A DNA stretch of 64,000 nt from positions 143,537,369-143,601,368 of the forward strand of contig OY755039.1 in the NCBI GenBank assembly GCA_963576565.1, written 5' to 3'. Of the stretch, positions 1-12,740 are shown in pieces. The stretch comes from Aspidapion aeneum. Taxonomy: Eukaryota > Arthropoda > Insecta > Coleoptera > Brentidae. The position numbers were made by a program, and so were the translations under genes. Position 1 is the first letter of the stretch. The number at the start of each line of letters is the position of its first letter. The notes beneath the pieces are model-generated. The model was not told the origin of the DNA. It saw nothing but the letters and a program-made list of their open reading frames with translations, and searched no databases.

Positions 1-99
1 CCATTTCTCGAGGCGGTCGAAAAAGGATCTCACTGATTCTTGGTGCGCATGTCCAAAATGCGCGAAAATGCACTCTGTCCGTCATTCAATTGTGTGGTT

Positions 100-579
100 T
101 TAAAATTTACAAACACCGCGAAATTTAGCGGGAGCTAACAACTCTCTATACTTTAAATTTTTTTGTGATTCTCCAAGGCTTGCTGCTTCCCCTGCTTTAA
201 TGGAAGTTTTTGGAAGGTATGATTTTGCCAGGGTATCACGGCAAGTAGCATCCCATAAAAGTGCCCTGCCATTCATCCACGGCAACAAAGACATACCATC
301 CACCCGCTTTCCGTCATCCCTACATATACCAGGCGGTTCTAAAACTGATGGAATATTAGCTGAAATAAGAGACCGCCTGATAATATCGTTAATCTGCCTA
401 TAGCGGGCCACACGACCTGCACTTTTTTTGCAACTAAGGGCATGTAACCCATATTTATCGACTGTTTCGTTGCAAATGCAGACATGCGGCTCGCATACAG
501 GCTGAAATATGTGGAAAATATCTAAAAAAATCTTAGCTTCGGGGGGGGGGCGATCACCCACAGGCCTTCCTTTATACAC
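100..579 (-). pseudogene. C-terminal relic of an RLE-type non-LTR retrotransposon
   Basis: An open frame of about 159 codons reads on the minus strand. It carries a Cys-X-Cys ... His-X3-Cys cluster near residues 34-50 (CICNETVDKYGLHALSC). An Arg/Lys-rich stretch follows, then KRVDG and, about 16 residues later, LLWDATC. The order zinc cluster, basic segment, K/R-x-D, spacer, D-A-T resembles the C-terminal restriction-like endonuclease of RLE-type LINEs, where the motif is normally R/KPD...D. The proline is replaced by valine here. The fragment has no reverse transcriptase domain upstream and starts at an ATG that is probably not native, so it is a truncated dead copy. The family assignment comes from motif recall and is inference. 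A host gene is unlikely because the surroundings are repeats. Confidence 0.5.
485..552. repeat. Fragment shared with 26187-26236, ending in a G-run
   Basis: The segment starting gaaatatgtggaaaatatc and running into cttcgggggggg occurs again, almost unchanged, near 26187-26236. Both end in a run of 9-10 G. It overlaps the start of the RLE relic, so the two copies mark a small dispersed repeat whose ends I cannot define. Confidence 0.5.
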
Positions 580-781
580 GTCACTGGATCAGAATAACTA
601 TTTCATTGCAATTTTGCAGAAAGACATATCAAAAACACATTTTTGTTTGAATTCCGAGAATAATTTTATCACGACATGTGTAAGGAATAAAACAGAAGTA
701 TAGGGTTTCATTTCCAATCTTACAGGTTGGCAATATACAAAAATTTCCATATATCCATCGGAATAAGAAATTCAAATCTGC

Positions 782-2872
782 ACTTTTATCAGGGGCGGCT
801 AGTGCATAAGGGCTGCAGAGCTGCAGAACCCCCAAAATTTTCACATTATTTGACTATTTTTCAGCCGCTGCTATTTTTCTAATATAATTATTTTATTTCT
901 AAAATTATTGGAATAGCAGTATATTTTCGGTCCGGTGTTGGTATAGTAGGCCTTTAAATCGCGTACGTGTGTTTAGTATGACGCCGCGCGCCGTCGCCGA
1001 AGGTCGCATTTCACAGTCGGTCAAATGAAGTTATTGGCATTGTCGCGCTGCTAAATTGCAACACAACGTAGCTGGGCGACTAACGAGATCTGTGCTCGGC
1101 TAGGAACTCCTTCCTTCGCCCCGCACCGCACTTGCTCATGGGTTTAGATAGCGAAATCTAGGCAAAAATAGAGCTGCAAAACTTGCAGTTCCAGTACAAT
1201 TCCGGGCGGGCGGGCTCAGCGTTGCGTGTTTGCGGGCGCATTTATTTATTTACAAGACGCTAACTTTATTGCTTGGAAATAACAAAAAATATTCACAAAG
1301 GTAGAATAATTCTGAGGCAAAAAGTTGAAACTATGAAGTGAGAAGAAATAATTGTTTTGAATTTAGCTTTGCATCAAAAACTGTGTCTCAACGTTCTGTT
1401 GAATATTTTGCACCAAGAATATTTATTGCTCTTCCTCCAAATATACAAACTACTCAAAAATTCTTTTTATTTAAAAACCTTGTAAGGAACTGGATTTTGA
1501 ACAACAGAAATAAATGTAGATCCGATGGCTCAGATTGGGTTTTGGTAGATACAGTGGACTATAATTAACATTGGCGCAAGAAATTCATTTAACTAGAGAA
1601 AGTAACTAATTTAAAAATTGTAGGTTAAATTTGAAAGAGAAATAAAATTGTGATATAGCCTCATGGAGAGGGACTTACCGCTGTTTTGAAGTTCCAACGT
1701 GCAAGGTGTACACCTTTCCATAAGAGCTATGTGACTTGAAGTTCCAACAGGATGATGGCACGATAATTTTAATTATTTGCGGTATTTTAAAGTGAATTTT
1801 CACTATTTTTTAAATTTAAATTTTAGGGTTGTCGTTTTCTAGACATGGCGACGCGCAGCACACTTTTTCTGTCTCTCAATCCTGCGCTTGCAGTTTTTTC
1901 GCACATGCGCACAGCACTTCACCCTCTATAGGAAACCATATCACTATATTTTAAATTTTATGGATATGTGAAAAACACGATAGAGGACGCTTGTAGTGCC
2001 AAAGTATATAAAAATAAAGAAATAAGAAATAAAATGATAATTCTTAAATTTAGAATAGAAATTACATTTTTTGCGTTTAATTCTCGCATTTTAATGCAAT
2101 TTTGCTTTAGGTAAATTTTATAATAACTAATAGTTGACCCATTTACTTAGGATTAATATAAATTTAAGACTAATAATTTTATGTTCAAGGCAAAATTTTA
2201 GTCCATGAAAAATAGGAAAAATAAAAGTAAAATTCAAAAATAAAAGAAAAATAAAGAGGTTTTTTATGGAAACAGAGCTAATCAACTTAAACTATATTAG
2301 GTAAAAACTAAATTAAATTAAATTACTTAGATATAATTTTGTTTTAAGTCAACAAGCATGACTATGCTTTTATGACTTCTTTTGCGTTTATTTGTAATTA
2401 TTTAAATATTTATTTATTATTAATAATTAAATTTAACTGAAAATCTTTGTAAGAATTCTTGTAAACTTTTAAATTTGAATAAACGTATTTATTATTATTT
2501 ATTATTATTATTATAAGCGGGAGGTTATGGTCGTGTTTGTTGTTTGTTTTTGTATAATTGTGTCACAATGAATGTGGTGGACATTTTAATTAATGTAAAA
2601 AAAATCTCTCTCTTTACTTATGAAGAAAAACTAAAGAAAATACGTGCAGGCAAAACATTGGTGAGTGCATATTATGCTAAGGTAGTGAATGTGAATTAAA
2701 TCTTTTGTAAAAACGCTACTTTTTCGCATTGTAATTTTTGCCAAACCAAACTTGGCAATTTTTTACTTTTTATAATAGACACGTGATCTGGAGACTGTAG
2801 AAAAATAGCATTTTTATACCCTATCGGCAGAACTCACAAACTTTACTGTCACGAGCCGCCACTGACTTTTAT
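782..2872. mobile_element. hAT element A1 with 8-bp TSD ACTTTTAT
   Basis: The element runs from 790 (CAGGGGCGGCTAGTG) to 2864 (...CACGAGCCGCCACTG). It is flanked by the perfect 8-bp duplication ACTTTTAT at 782-789 and 2865-2872, which together with CAGxGGCGGC ends is diagnostic of hAT. An inverted, internally deleted relative lies at 55761-56672. The 2075-bp interior is mostly noncoding AT-rich DNA plus one transposase exon-like ORF at 2568. No full transposase is present, so it is non-autonomous. Confidence 0.88.
2568..2699 (+). pseudogene. Exon-1-like N-terminus of a hAT (ZMYM1-like) transposase
   Basis: A short ORF begins with ATG and encodes MNVVDILINVKK followed by a Tyr-Glu-Glu-Lys-Leu motif. 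A strong splice donor (TTG|GTGAGT, about 2660) follows, and the frame closes at TAA 2697-2699. The same N-terminus occurs in hAT copy A2 on the minus strand from 56163. From memory, MNxVDxL...YEEKLxI openings occur in ZMYM1-like hAT transposases of insects, so this is read as the first exon of the lost transposase of family A. No downstream exon with the catalytic RNase-H fold or the hAT dimerisation region is visible in the element. Confidence 0.5.
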
Positions 2873-3360
2873 ACGTACGTGCACACCCATACGTATATTC
2901 AAGGGATTGGAAAATTTTCAGAAACATTAAAACTTCTAGATATCTATTTTACGAACTTTGATATCACTTTAAAAGTATGATATTTAAAAAAACTCTATCA
3001 TAACAAAAACATTTCATGTAAAAAAAAGCCAAGTACGCGAAAGTGGTATTCCGTAAAAAGAATTGAGATCAAAGTAAAGCCAAGTTCTCCAATACAAATT
3101 TCAAAATGAAATGTTCTTACTAGTTTGGAAAACTGCATTATTATACACTTATTGGAAATCGACCCAGTGTTGCCGTTTCAGTACAATTGTACTGAATTCA
3201 GTACAAAAAATGTTGATTCAGTACGCAAGTACTACATTTTAAAAATTGGCCCATTTTCAGTACGAAATTGAATACCCATAATACGTATTACCCAAACGAA
3301 AATACATTTTTTTAATAAATAAGAAAATGTTCAAAATATTTTATTGACAGAACTTCTGTT
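2873..3360. other. AT-rich spacer, no gene recognised
   Basis: The stretch is non-coding and low in complexity. A cluster of GTAC/CAGTAC words sits at 3178-3270 (for example cagtacaattgtactgaatt), giving a locally palindromic patch. Nothing else is assignable. Confidence 0.5.
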
Positions 3361-3390
3361 AAAAATACTCTGCCAATATATGGGCCCCTA

Positions 3391-3431
3391 AGCTCACACT
3401 AGGTACTATAGTTATAGTGTACGTGTGAGCT
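3391..3431. repeat. Left terminal hairpin of D1
   Basis: AGCTCACAC pairs with GTGTGAGCT across 23 nt. Inside, ACTATA-GT-TATAGT forms a second perfect stem. The same hairpin recurs at the corresponding end of D2, D3, D5, D6 and D7 (shortened to AGCTCACACGTGTGAGCT in D4). Confidence 0.85.
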
Positions 3432-3917
3432 AATATAACTAAAAACTGAAATATATTTTATTCAACTCCAGACTAAATTACCTTTTGTTTGATACCACAC
3501 AAGCCATGTTTTGACTCAAACTCAAATTTTTGAAATCTACCCCCACCCTTAAAAAAAACAAAAACTAAAATGTATTTTGTTAAACTCCGGACTCAATTAC
3601 CTTTCGTTTGATATCGCACACGCCATATTTTCACTTAAACTCTAATTTTTGAAATATACCCCCACCCTTTTTTCAAAATAAATTAAAATGTATTTTGTTT
3701 AACACCAGACTCAATTACCTTTCGTTTGATATCACACACGCCATATTTTCACATAAATTCTAATTTTTGAAATCTATCCCCATCCTTTTATTTAGTTTGT
3801 CTTCGGTGAATTTTGTTCATTTTTAAATGGGGCCATATTGACCCAAGACTCAGCCTAGGTACCAAATTTCATTGAAATCGGCCAAGCGGTTTTTGAGTTA
3901 TGCGCGTTAGTCGTTAC

Positions 3918-5586
<1,669 letters not shown>

Positions 5587-5685
5587 GCGCAACAAAAAAG
5601 TTTCAAAATCATCTGAAACGCAAAGATACATAAAAATTTTTGAAATCGGAGCAACTTTTTTTTTCGAAAAAATTGGGATCACCAT

Positions 5686-5721
5686 AGCTCACACTACTAT
5701 AGTATAGTAGTAGTGTGAGCT
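5686..5721. repeat. Right terminal hairpin of D1
   Basis: This is a 36-nt perfect hairpin. A 14-bp stem (AGCTCACACTACTA with its complement) closes an 8-nt loop TAGTATAG. It is immediately followed by CTAA/AAA. Equivalent hairpins close the other D copies. Confidence 0.88.
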
Positions 5722-5722
5722 A

Positions 5723-7291
5723 AAAAACGTGTTTTTGCAGGAAAATACGGTGCTTCTAGGGACCTCGGAAAAAGCCTTAGAACATTGAACTACTAGAAGC
5801 AGCATAACCTCAAACCATAGGCAGGTTTGTTTGAGTAAATGATTAAAAACATTGCTAACGTTTCTTTGTAAATCTTAAAAATAGTACAAAACCATAATAC
5901 AGCATTAAACCAGAGAATACTTTTTTATATTAAAAATGAGTCAACATTCTATTGTAGCAAGTATATTATTTTTTGAATCTTAATAGTAATACTACAAAAT
6001 CGTGCAAGTAAAATACATTTAAAACAATGTGGCAGCTTAAGAACCGGCTGTTTGTTTAGATAACAATGCTTAAAATATTTTATTACGCCTATGTTTTGTT
6101 TACAGATAAATAAGCTGTTTACTTAACGGTAAAAGGACCGTTTATTTCCTACGGCATAGGATGTTATACATACTTCACACTTTTTTACCATATTGACTTT
6201 AACGCAAAAAAACAATAAAATATCACAAAATCACAGGCTTTTTAGCACGGATCACCTTTTAGTCCACAACGATTCAAAATACAATGACGGCCATCAACAA
6301 CAAGTAGTGACAGGACGTCATCGACCACGCCGTTGTTGGCGAGGTTGCCGCGCTGTTAATTTTTTCTAACACTTAAAGTACACAATTATTATTAATTAAT
6401 GTAATTTGACAAAAGTTAAAACATTTTATTGTATTTATCCTGGTGAAACGAGTAAGCTTTTACTTTTTATTTTGAATGAAAATATTGTTAATTTTTAAAG
6501 AAAATACCGTTTATTTAATTATGCCTTTTTAGATATCTTATCACATTATGTAAACGTGGCAATTTGGGTTCTTTTCCCCCCTGGCCCCTTTGTAAATATT
6601 ATACTCAATCAATAAGAAAGAATGCTGCTCCTACAGGGTTTAATGTTCGAAAGAAAAAACTGTATTTAAAGAAACAAATATAGGAGGTTGAGCTTAAAAT
6701 AAACTTTAAAAACCTCTAATATTTTTTTTATGAAAAGATCGAACAAAATTATTTTATTTCTCTTGTATAGCGTGGGTATCTCCAGCGCTCCACAGGGCTC
6801 CAAGATCTAATCTTATCTAAAAACGCTTGAAGCTAGGAATTAAACATTTTATCTTTATCACGAAGGCGTTCAACAGTTTTGAGCGAGGACTGGAAAATCT
6901 AATTTGGGGGACAAACATTTATTAACTAATACCTACGTAAAAAAACCGTTTAACTTTTTTATTATTTCGAATCTTCTTTAGGGTGCGCCTGGACTGGTAT
7001 TCTCATAAATTGGCTTAAAAACGTTACGTTTTGAAAACGCTAAGCGAAACGCACAGCACCTTCTCGCATGGCATTTGCGCTGACCGATCGAATTTGGTAT
7101 TCACGTTGGTAAACGCGCCCTTGGGATGGAACTCGCTAAGCATCCTTCAAATTCTCGCTTTTTGTTAATGTTTTTTGACATTTGTGGCATACATTAGAAA
7201 TTTTCTTCACCCCAGTTAGTTATTTTTGGTATTTATCGATAAAAACATTGAAAATCTAGAGAAGGTGATGGGTAGACATGGTTTTAATGAG
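5723..7291. other. AT-rich DNA without recognisable genes
   Basis: About 1.6 kb with no long frame, no clear terminal repeats and no match to families elsewhere in the window. A GC-richer island at 6280-6355 and another at 7010-7135 (several GCG words) stand out but carry no motif I can name. Confidence 0.5.
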
Positions 7292-7432
7292 AAATGTTGA
7301 CGAGTCGTTAAATACCGAGATGAATTCCAAGACGTGCGCAAGCGTTGATCTGTCACTTCTGCCAACCAATCAACAGAGATATTTCAGTATGGTTTTATAC
7401 AGCAAAACTTTAATAATTTCCAGTTCTTTTTG

Positions 7433-8649
7433 ATGAAAATTCGTCGTTTTTGTGCTGTGAAAATACCGGTGACGTGCAAGTTGTGTGACAAATTATTTAG
7501 TGCCCAATTTAATTTGAATAAACATTGTCAAAGTAAACATGGCATACAAAAACGGCTCTGGAACGAAATAGCGATGTACAAAATAGCGAGTATTAAAATA
7601 GCGGTATCGAAATAGCGACAATCAAAATAGCGATGTAATGAAAGGGCGACTTTCAAAATAGCGATGTAACAAAATGGCGATGTAACAAAATAGCGATTGT
7701 AACAAAATAGCGATGTAACAAAATAGCGTTGTAACAAAATAGCGACTATCAAAATAGCGATGTAACAAAATAGCGACTATCAAAATAGCGATGTAACAAA
7801 ATAGCGATTATCAAAATAGCGCTATTTTGGTTCGGTTTTTGCATATAGTTCTAACAAATTTTTTCAAAAAAAAAAACTTCCCTGACTTCTTTCTCGGGAT
7901 CCTAGAGGGTATGAATCTGAACCGAACCGAACCGAACCGAACCAGCATATTTTTAAAAAAACTCTCCAGCCGGGATCCTAAAATTCGGTTCAGTTTGGTT
8001 CGGTTTGGTTCGATGCGGTGCGGTGCGGTTCGGTTCGGTTCGGATTCAGACCCTCTAGGATCCTGGAAAAAAAGTCAGGGAAGTTTTTTTTTTGAAAAAA
8101 TTTTTGAGAAAGAAAAGGTGGTATAGTCAAAATACCGCTAGGATGTAATAGCGCATTTCGCTTCGGTTCGGTTTGGATCGGTTTGAATCGATTCCGTTTG
8201 GTTTGATTCGGTATTTTGATACATCGCTATTTTGATTGTCGCTATTTTGATAGTCGCTATTTTGAGACATCGCTATTTTGATACATCGCTATTTTGATAT
8301 GTCGCTGTTTTGTTACAAACGCTATTTTGATACATCGCTATTTTGATAGTCGCTGTTTCATTACATCGCTATTTTGATAGTCGCTATTTCATTACTCGCT
8401 ATTTCGTACGTCGCTATTTTGTACATCGCTATTTCGTTCCAGAGCCTACAAAAACAAAGGTATTCCTATGCAGAAAGTGTTTTTATGTTTAGATGCCTAG
8501 AATGTAAATGCTCCTTCCCAAAAAACTTGGATCTGTGTGATGATTTGAAATACAAACACAATCAAGAAATACTTGAAGAAACATTGGAGTTGAGAGTCAA
8601 TACTCCCATGGCAAAACAAAATAAACGTGAAATGCATAAGATCATATAG
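7433..8649 (+). pseudogene. Zinc-finger transposase-like fragment split by element E1
   Basis: The left part (from ATG 7433 to the E1 insertion at 7554) encodes a C2H2 finger, CKLC-x12-HCQSKH. The right part resumes at 8447 with FRCLECKCSFPKN and a Lys-His-Asn tail, a second degenerate finger, and stops at 8647-8649. Removing E1 and one copy of its 9-bp TSD rejoins the flanks, so the insertion interrupted an existing frame. N-terminal paired zinc fingers of this style precede MULE-type transposases in insects. The link is inference, and no catalytic domain is present. It belongs to element F by position. Confidence 0.45.
7545..8455. mobile_element. Foldback element E1 with word-array arms and 9-bp TSD
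   Basis: The element runs from GGCTCTGGAACG (7554) to CGTTCCAGAGCC (8446), flanked by TACAAAAAC at 7545-7553 and 8447-8455. Each arm is about 16 copies of CAAAATAGCGA (or its complement) separated by 4-6 variable bases, so the word recurs every 15-17 bp. The centre is a second inverted repeat with a GGATCCTAGAGGGT core next to (GAACC)n/(GGTTC)n runs. The 9-bp TSD and long TIRs suggest a Mutator-like foldback element. It has no coding capacity. Confidence 0.88.
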
Positions 8650-8750
8650 AAGAAATACTGCATATACCTCAAAAAATATTAATCGCAGCACGTAGATATT
8701 GTATATTTTTGAAATCAGAAAGAAAAGACGAATCTTAAAATGCAAAAATA

Positions 8751-8798
8751 TACAGGGTGTTCTCTCTCAAAAAATCGTATTCATTGTCACACCCTGTA
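8751..8798. mobile_element. Short TACAGGGTGT...ACACCCTGTA inverted-repeat unit
   Basis: A 48-bp unit is bounded by the 10-bp inverted repeat TACAGGGTGT/ACACCCTGTA. These ends are common in TA-inserting insect MITEs and appear again at 30402, 35855 and 45994. It directly abuts inverted repeat G. Confidence 0.45.
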
Positions 8799-9685
8799 CG
8801 GGGTGTCCCAAATTCGTTGTTTTTTTGTGGTGTCGGGTATTTCTAGGGGAGATAGAAAAAAACTGACCCCCCTTTGCGACGCTCAAATTTCAAGAGAAGC
8901 CTAAAGGTGAAAACAGATATAGCAAGCCGTTTTTAAGCTACGCAGTGTTTTTGTCTGCATTTTGGGAGGGGGTCTATAACATTTTTGTTTATGAAAATTT
9001 TGTTTTTGTGTAAATAGCTTTCTTATAGATCTTTTCTTGAAGAATTGACAGATGTAAACGGTTTTTATTTATGTCTTTTGGTTTTTAAAATATTGCATAA
9101 AGTTGTTATTTTTCTTACAGAATAACTCTTTTTTTATTCGATTTTTAAAATCAGCTTCAAATTTCCTTTAAAATGATGTATCACACTCAATATTTTATTT
9201 TTTTATTGTTTTCTTTATTTTTATTTTTTAATCACCTCTTTATTATTTTTTTATTTTTATAAATTTATAATATTAAAATATTTTAAACCCATTAAGCAAA
9301 CTAAAATATGTGGTAAAAATAAAAAAAATACAAAAATATAAAGAAATAAAGGGATCCTCTCATAAAGAAAATCTAATTTTATGTGATAACTCAAAAACTA
9401 AACGTGACAAATGAAATTTAATTTAACAGTTGAATTCCTCTTTAAAAGAATGTTTTCACAGAAATAAAAAATATTAATAAATAAACAAGTTATAGACCTC
9501 TTCCCAAAATGCAGACTTTTTAAAAACACCCCGTAGTTTAAAAACGGCTTGCTATATCAAAACACGATTTTCACCTTCAAGCTTTTTTTGAAATTTGAGT
9601 GTCGCAAAGGGGGATCAGTTTTTTTTAGTCCCTCTAGAAATACCCGAAACCCCCCAAAAACATCGAATTTGGGACACTATGTACA
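8799..9685. mobile_element. Long inverted repeat G (arms about 190 bp)
   Basis: The left arm starts around GGGGTGTCCCAAATTCG (8800). The right arm ends in CGAATTTGGGACACTATGTAC (about 9663-9683). The arms share GCAAAGGGGG, AGCAAGCCGTTTTTAA and TGCATTTTGGGA blocks and match at roughly four bases in five. The middle is AT-rich non-coding DNA. It is a degraded TIR element nested in F, and no clean TSD is visible. Confidence 0.65.
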
Positions 9686-9961
9686 TGGTGACGGATAGAA
9701 AAAAATTATGTTGGCTTTTAAAGTTGTCATAATTAACCAAAAAAATCTCAATTTATTTTCAATGATAAAGTTGCTGAGTGCTCCGGTTATAAAAAACCAC
9801 CTGGTACCGATATAAAATCATACCTAAATACGTTAAGCTCTTCGATCTCGCGCCAATCACGGTATTCGCGCCAATAATTTAAATTAGACATTTTGACGTT
9901 AATTTTGGCGCATGCGCCTTTGATGGAATTCATCTCGGTATTTAACGACTCGTAAATGTTG

Positions 9962-10279
9962 GGCTAGTGGTGTCTTAACATGGTTGTAATAACCCCTACA
10001 CTCCTAGGGTATAATAATAAAGTTTATATAGACGTAAACCATAAATTTTCATCATATTCTAACAACTAAAATAAAGATTTAGAAGAAAATTTTGTTAAAT
10101 TTCTTCAATAATTATTAAAGTTTAAATTGTTTAAAGCTCTGGCACCATCACCACCATTTCATTGTTCCAATTGAATACACTAATACTAGGATGTTTCCAA
10201 TAAGGCTCTAATGCTCGGGTACCCACACTACAGGGTACCTTTACATATAGAAGAATAGAAAACTTGCCCATAAATAATT
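9962..10279. other. Spacer, nothing recognised
   Basis: About 320 bp of AT-rich sequence between elements F and D2. No frame, repeat or motif could be supported. Confidence 0.5.
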
Positions 10280-10418
10280 TTAGGTCACACTACTACTATA
10301 CTATAGTAGTGTGAGCTATAGTGATCCTAATTTTTTCGAGAAAAAAAAGTTGCTCCGATTTCAAAAATTTTTATATATCTTTGCGTTTCAGATGATTTTG
10401 AAACTTTTTTGTCGCGCC

Positions 10419-10488
<70 letters not shown>

Positions 10489-11255
10489 ATGTCTGTCTGT
10501 CTGTAACGACCAACGCGCATAACTCAAAAACCGCTTGCTCGATTTGAATGAAATTTGATACCTATGTTGGGTCTTGGGTCGAGATGGTCCCATTTAAAAA
10601 TGAACAAAATCCACCAAACACAAACCAAATAAAAGGGTGGGGGTAGATTTCAAAAATTAGAGTTTATGTGAAAATATGGCGTGTGTGATATCAAACGAAA
10701 GGTAATTGAGTCTGCAGTTAAACAAAATACATTTTAATTTATTTAAAAAAAAAGGGTAAGGGTATATTTTAAAAATTAGAGTTTAAGTGAAAATATGGCG
10801 TGTGTGATATCAAACGAAAGGTAATTGAGTCCGGAGTTTAACAAAATACATTTTAGTTTTTTGTTTTTCTTAAGGGTGGGGGTAGATTTCAAAAATTTGA
10901 ATTTAAGTCAAAACATGGCTTATGTGGTATCAAACAAAAGGTAATTTAGTCTGGAGTTGAATAAAATATATTTCAGTTTTTAGTTATATTAGCTCACACG
11001 TACACTATAACTATAGTACCTAGTGTGAGCTTAGGGGCCCATATATTGGCAGAGTATTTTTAAAGGGTGGGGGTAGGTTTCAAAACTTGGAGTTTAAGTC
11101 AAAACATGGCTTGTGTGGTACCAAACGAAAGATAATTGAGTCTAGAGATGAATAAAAAGAATATTTCAGTTTTAAGTTACATTAGCTCACACGTATGTAT
11201 ACTATAACTATAGTACCTAGTGTGAGCTTAGGTGCCCATATATGGGCAGAGTATT
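10280..11255 (-). mobile_element. Hairpin-ended element D2 with a doubled end
   Basis: This copy is in the opposite orientation to D1. The hairpin at 10283-10316 is followed by a TCTG array (about 10421-10504), the AAATTTGATACC block, and three ~115-bp units. A terminal hairpin ends at about 11030 with TTAGGGGCCCATATATTGGC. Another unit and a second terminal hairpin (11184-11228) with the same ending then follow. It therefore carries two consecutive left termini. Confidence 0.75.
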
Positions 11256-11702
11256 TGATTACTCATTTATCTACACCACTTAAATAGATTCCAGAAGGGA
11301 GAGAAATACAGTAAATATTTATTCACAAACTCCTTAAAATCCTTTATTTCTACCTTGAAGAACAAGAAAGGTAGACATTTTGGTACCTTATTCTACTTAA
11401 AGTATAGGTTGAAGGCCTCCTTTAACCACTATAAATACACAATTGGCCAAAAAAATTAAAGACTCTGTGCATAACACTTTTTAATAGGTTTGAATTTTTT
11501 AAAAACGCCAAGCGATTTCCAGAAACAGTTGCCAGGGTTACCGTTTTAAAAAAGTTCTTAGTGCAGTCGTACGTAAATACCATGTTTACACTTTTGGTCA
11601 GGTGCTTAGCGAATTTGACGTCATAAAACGGTGAGCCTCTCAAAAACGCTATGCGTTGTTGATTACGAGAATACCTGTCCTGGTCAGGTTTACTGTTACA
11701 TC
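11256..11702. other. Spacer, nothing recognised
   Basis: AT-rich DNA between D2 and hAT-C1. A minus-strand open frame here runs straight through the hAT-C terminus and has no recognisable domain, so it is not called. Confidence 0.5.
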
Positions 11703-12740
11703 CAGTGGCGGCTGCTACAGGGAGGGCAACGGGGCATTGCCCTCCCAAAACTAGACAACAACCAGTAATTTTAATTGATTTATTTCAAAGAAGTTAAATC
11801 TTTTCTTACGACATGTCTAGTTCTTTTTTTAGTCTGTGGTTAACAAGGGGCTTAATTGGGTAAACTTTTTAGCGTAAATAATTACAAGCCGGCAGCACCG
11901 CGCGGGACAAGATTTTAATTTCACCCGTTTTTCAGTGATGTATGGATGGCTGTTCTCGCGCGGGGGCGGGCGGCATGTTTGTTTTAGTTAACGTCGGTCA
12001 CATTCATCGTGCCAAACCGTTCGTTACCTTTCCTACGTGTTGCCGGGTCTACCTTAGTAAAGACGTATGAGTTTGTTTTGATTTGGGGTACGTCAGGGTC
12101 AGTAGTTGTAGTAGCCTTGCCGGTCGCGCGTCCATTGTTTGTTTTTGTTTTTATTGTTCTCAAAATGGAAATAAATACCGTCTATTATATAAAAAACTGT
12201 GCAAATTTAAATACGTTGGCATACTTCGATTACAAATAAAATCTTTAGGGCCACATAGACCGGACCTAAAAATCCTAAAAATTAACTAAAATTTTAGTGC
12301 AAGTAATAAAAAATTATACGATGCTGAAAACTGGCTGTGCGGTTGAGAAAAACGAAATGCTTTTTTTGTTTTATTTGTCTTATTATGAACAATCCACGAA
12401 GTGATCCTGCGTGGGTGGTAAAGGGAATGTGTGCTATCAAGCACTTTAGTGAAAAGTTAAAGACACAAAGTAAGTACTACTTATTTAAATAACCACATAG
12501 AATTTTCTATGCTAGGCAAGACTGATATTAGGTGCCAACTGAATAGTGCCTGTAGGCAAAACATTACCGAACATAATGAAAATGTGGCAAAAAATAGACA
12601 TATACTTAGTAGGTTAATAGACTGTTTAAAATTCTGTGGGATTTTTGAGGTTGCTCTACAAGGCCATGATGAGTCTGAAACTGGTGCTAATCCGAGCACT
12701 TTGCGCATGTAGAAGAAGGGCGAATAGAATTTATCTATAA
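11703..12740 (+). mobile_element. hAT-C copy 1 (right end not defined)
   Basis: It begins CAGTGGCGGCTGCTACAGGG at 11703, a hAT-type terminus. It continues through sequence shared with copies at 31988, 37966/38955, 48399 and 56745 (for example AGCACCGCGCGGGACAAG and GACGTATGAGTTTGTTTTG). Homology with copy 2 stops near ctataaacaa (about 12740). No matching right terminus or TSD was found, so the copy is probably truncated. Confidence 0.75.
12385..12712 (+). pseudogene. hAT (ZMYM1-like) transposase fragment in hAT-C1
   Basis: The first part starts at ATG 12385 and encodes MNNPRSDPAW, followed by a Gly-Met-Cys-x-Ile-Lys-His-Phe-Ser-Glu segment resembling the end of a TTF-type zinc finger. It stops early. 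The frame resumes at about 12509 with MLGKTDIRCQLNS, an EHNENVAKNR motif, LIDCLKFCG and GHDESE, and ends at 12712. KNR-x-L-x-RLID...GHDES is a signature of ZMYM1-like hAT transposases. Frame breaks and the missing C-terminal half make it dead. Copies in hAT-C2, C4 and C5 carry parallel fragments. Confidence 0.65.

Larger units (their letters stand above)
7292..9961. mobile_element. TIR element F with 30-bp perfect inverted repeats and 8-bp TSD
   Basis: A 30-bp perfect terminal inverted repeat beginning ACGAGTCGTTAAATACCGAG lies at 7300-7329 and, inverted, at 9924-9953. It is flanked by the duplication AAATGTTG (7292-7299, 9954-9961). The interior holds a C2H2 zinc-finger coding fragment split by foldback element E1, and a second large inverted repeat (G). 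The 8-bp TSD suits hAT, P or some MULE-type elements, but the ends lack the CA start typical of hAT, so the superfamily is left open. Confidence 0.85.

Noticed and set aside
7554..8446. CRISPR-like impression from regularly spaced repeats
   Set aside because: Spacers are only 4-6 bp, the arrays are inverted about a centre and flanked by a 9-bp TSD; a eukaryotic foldback transposon.
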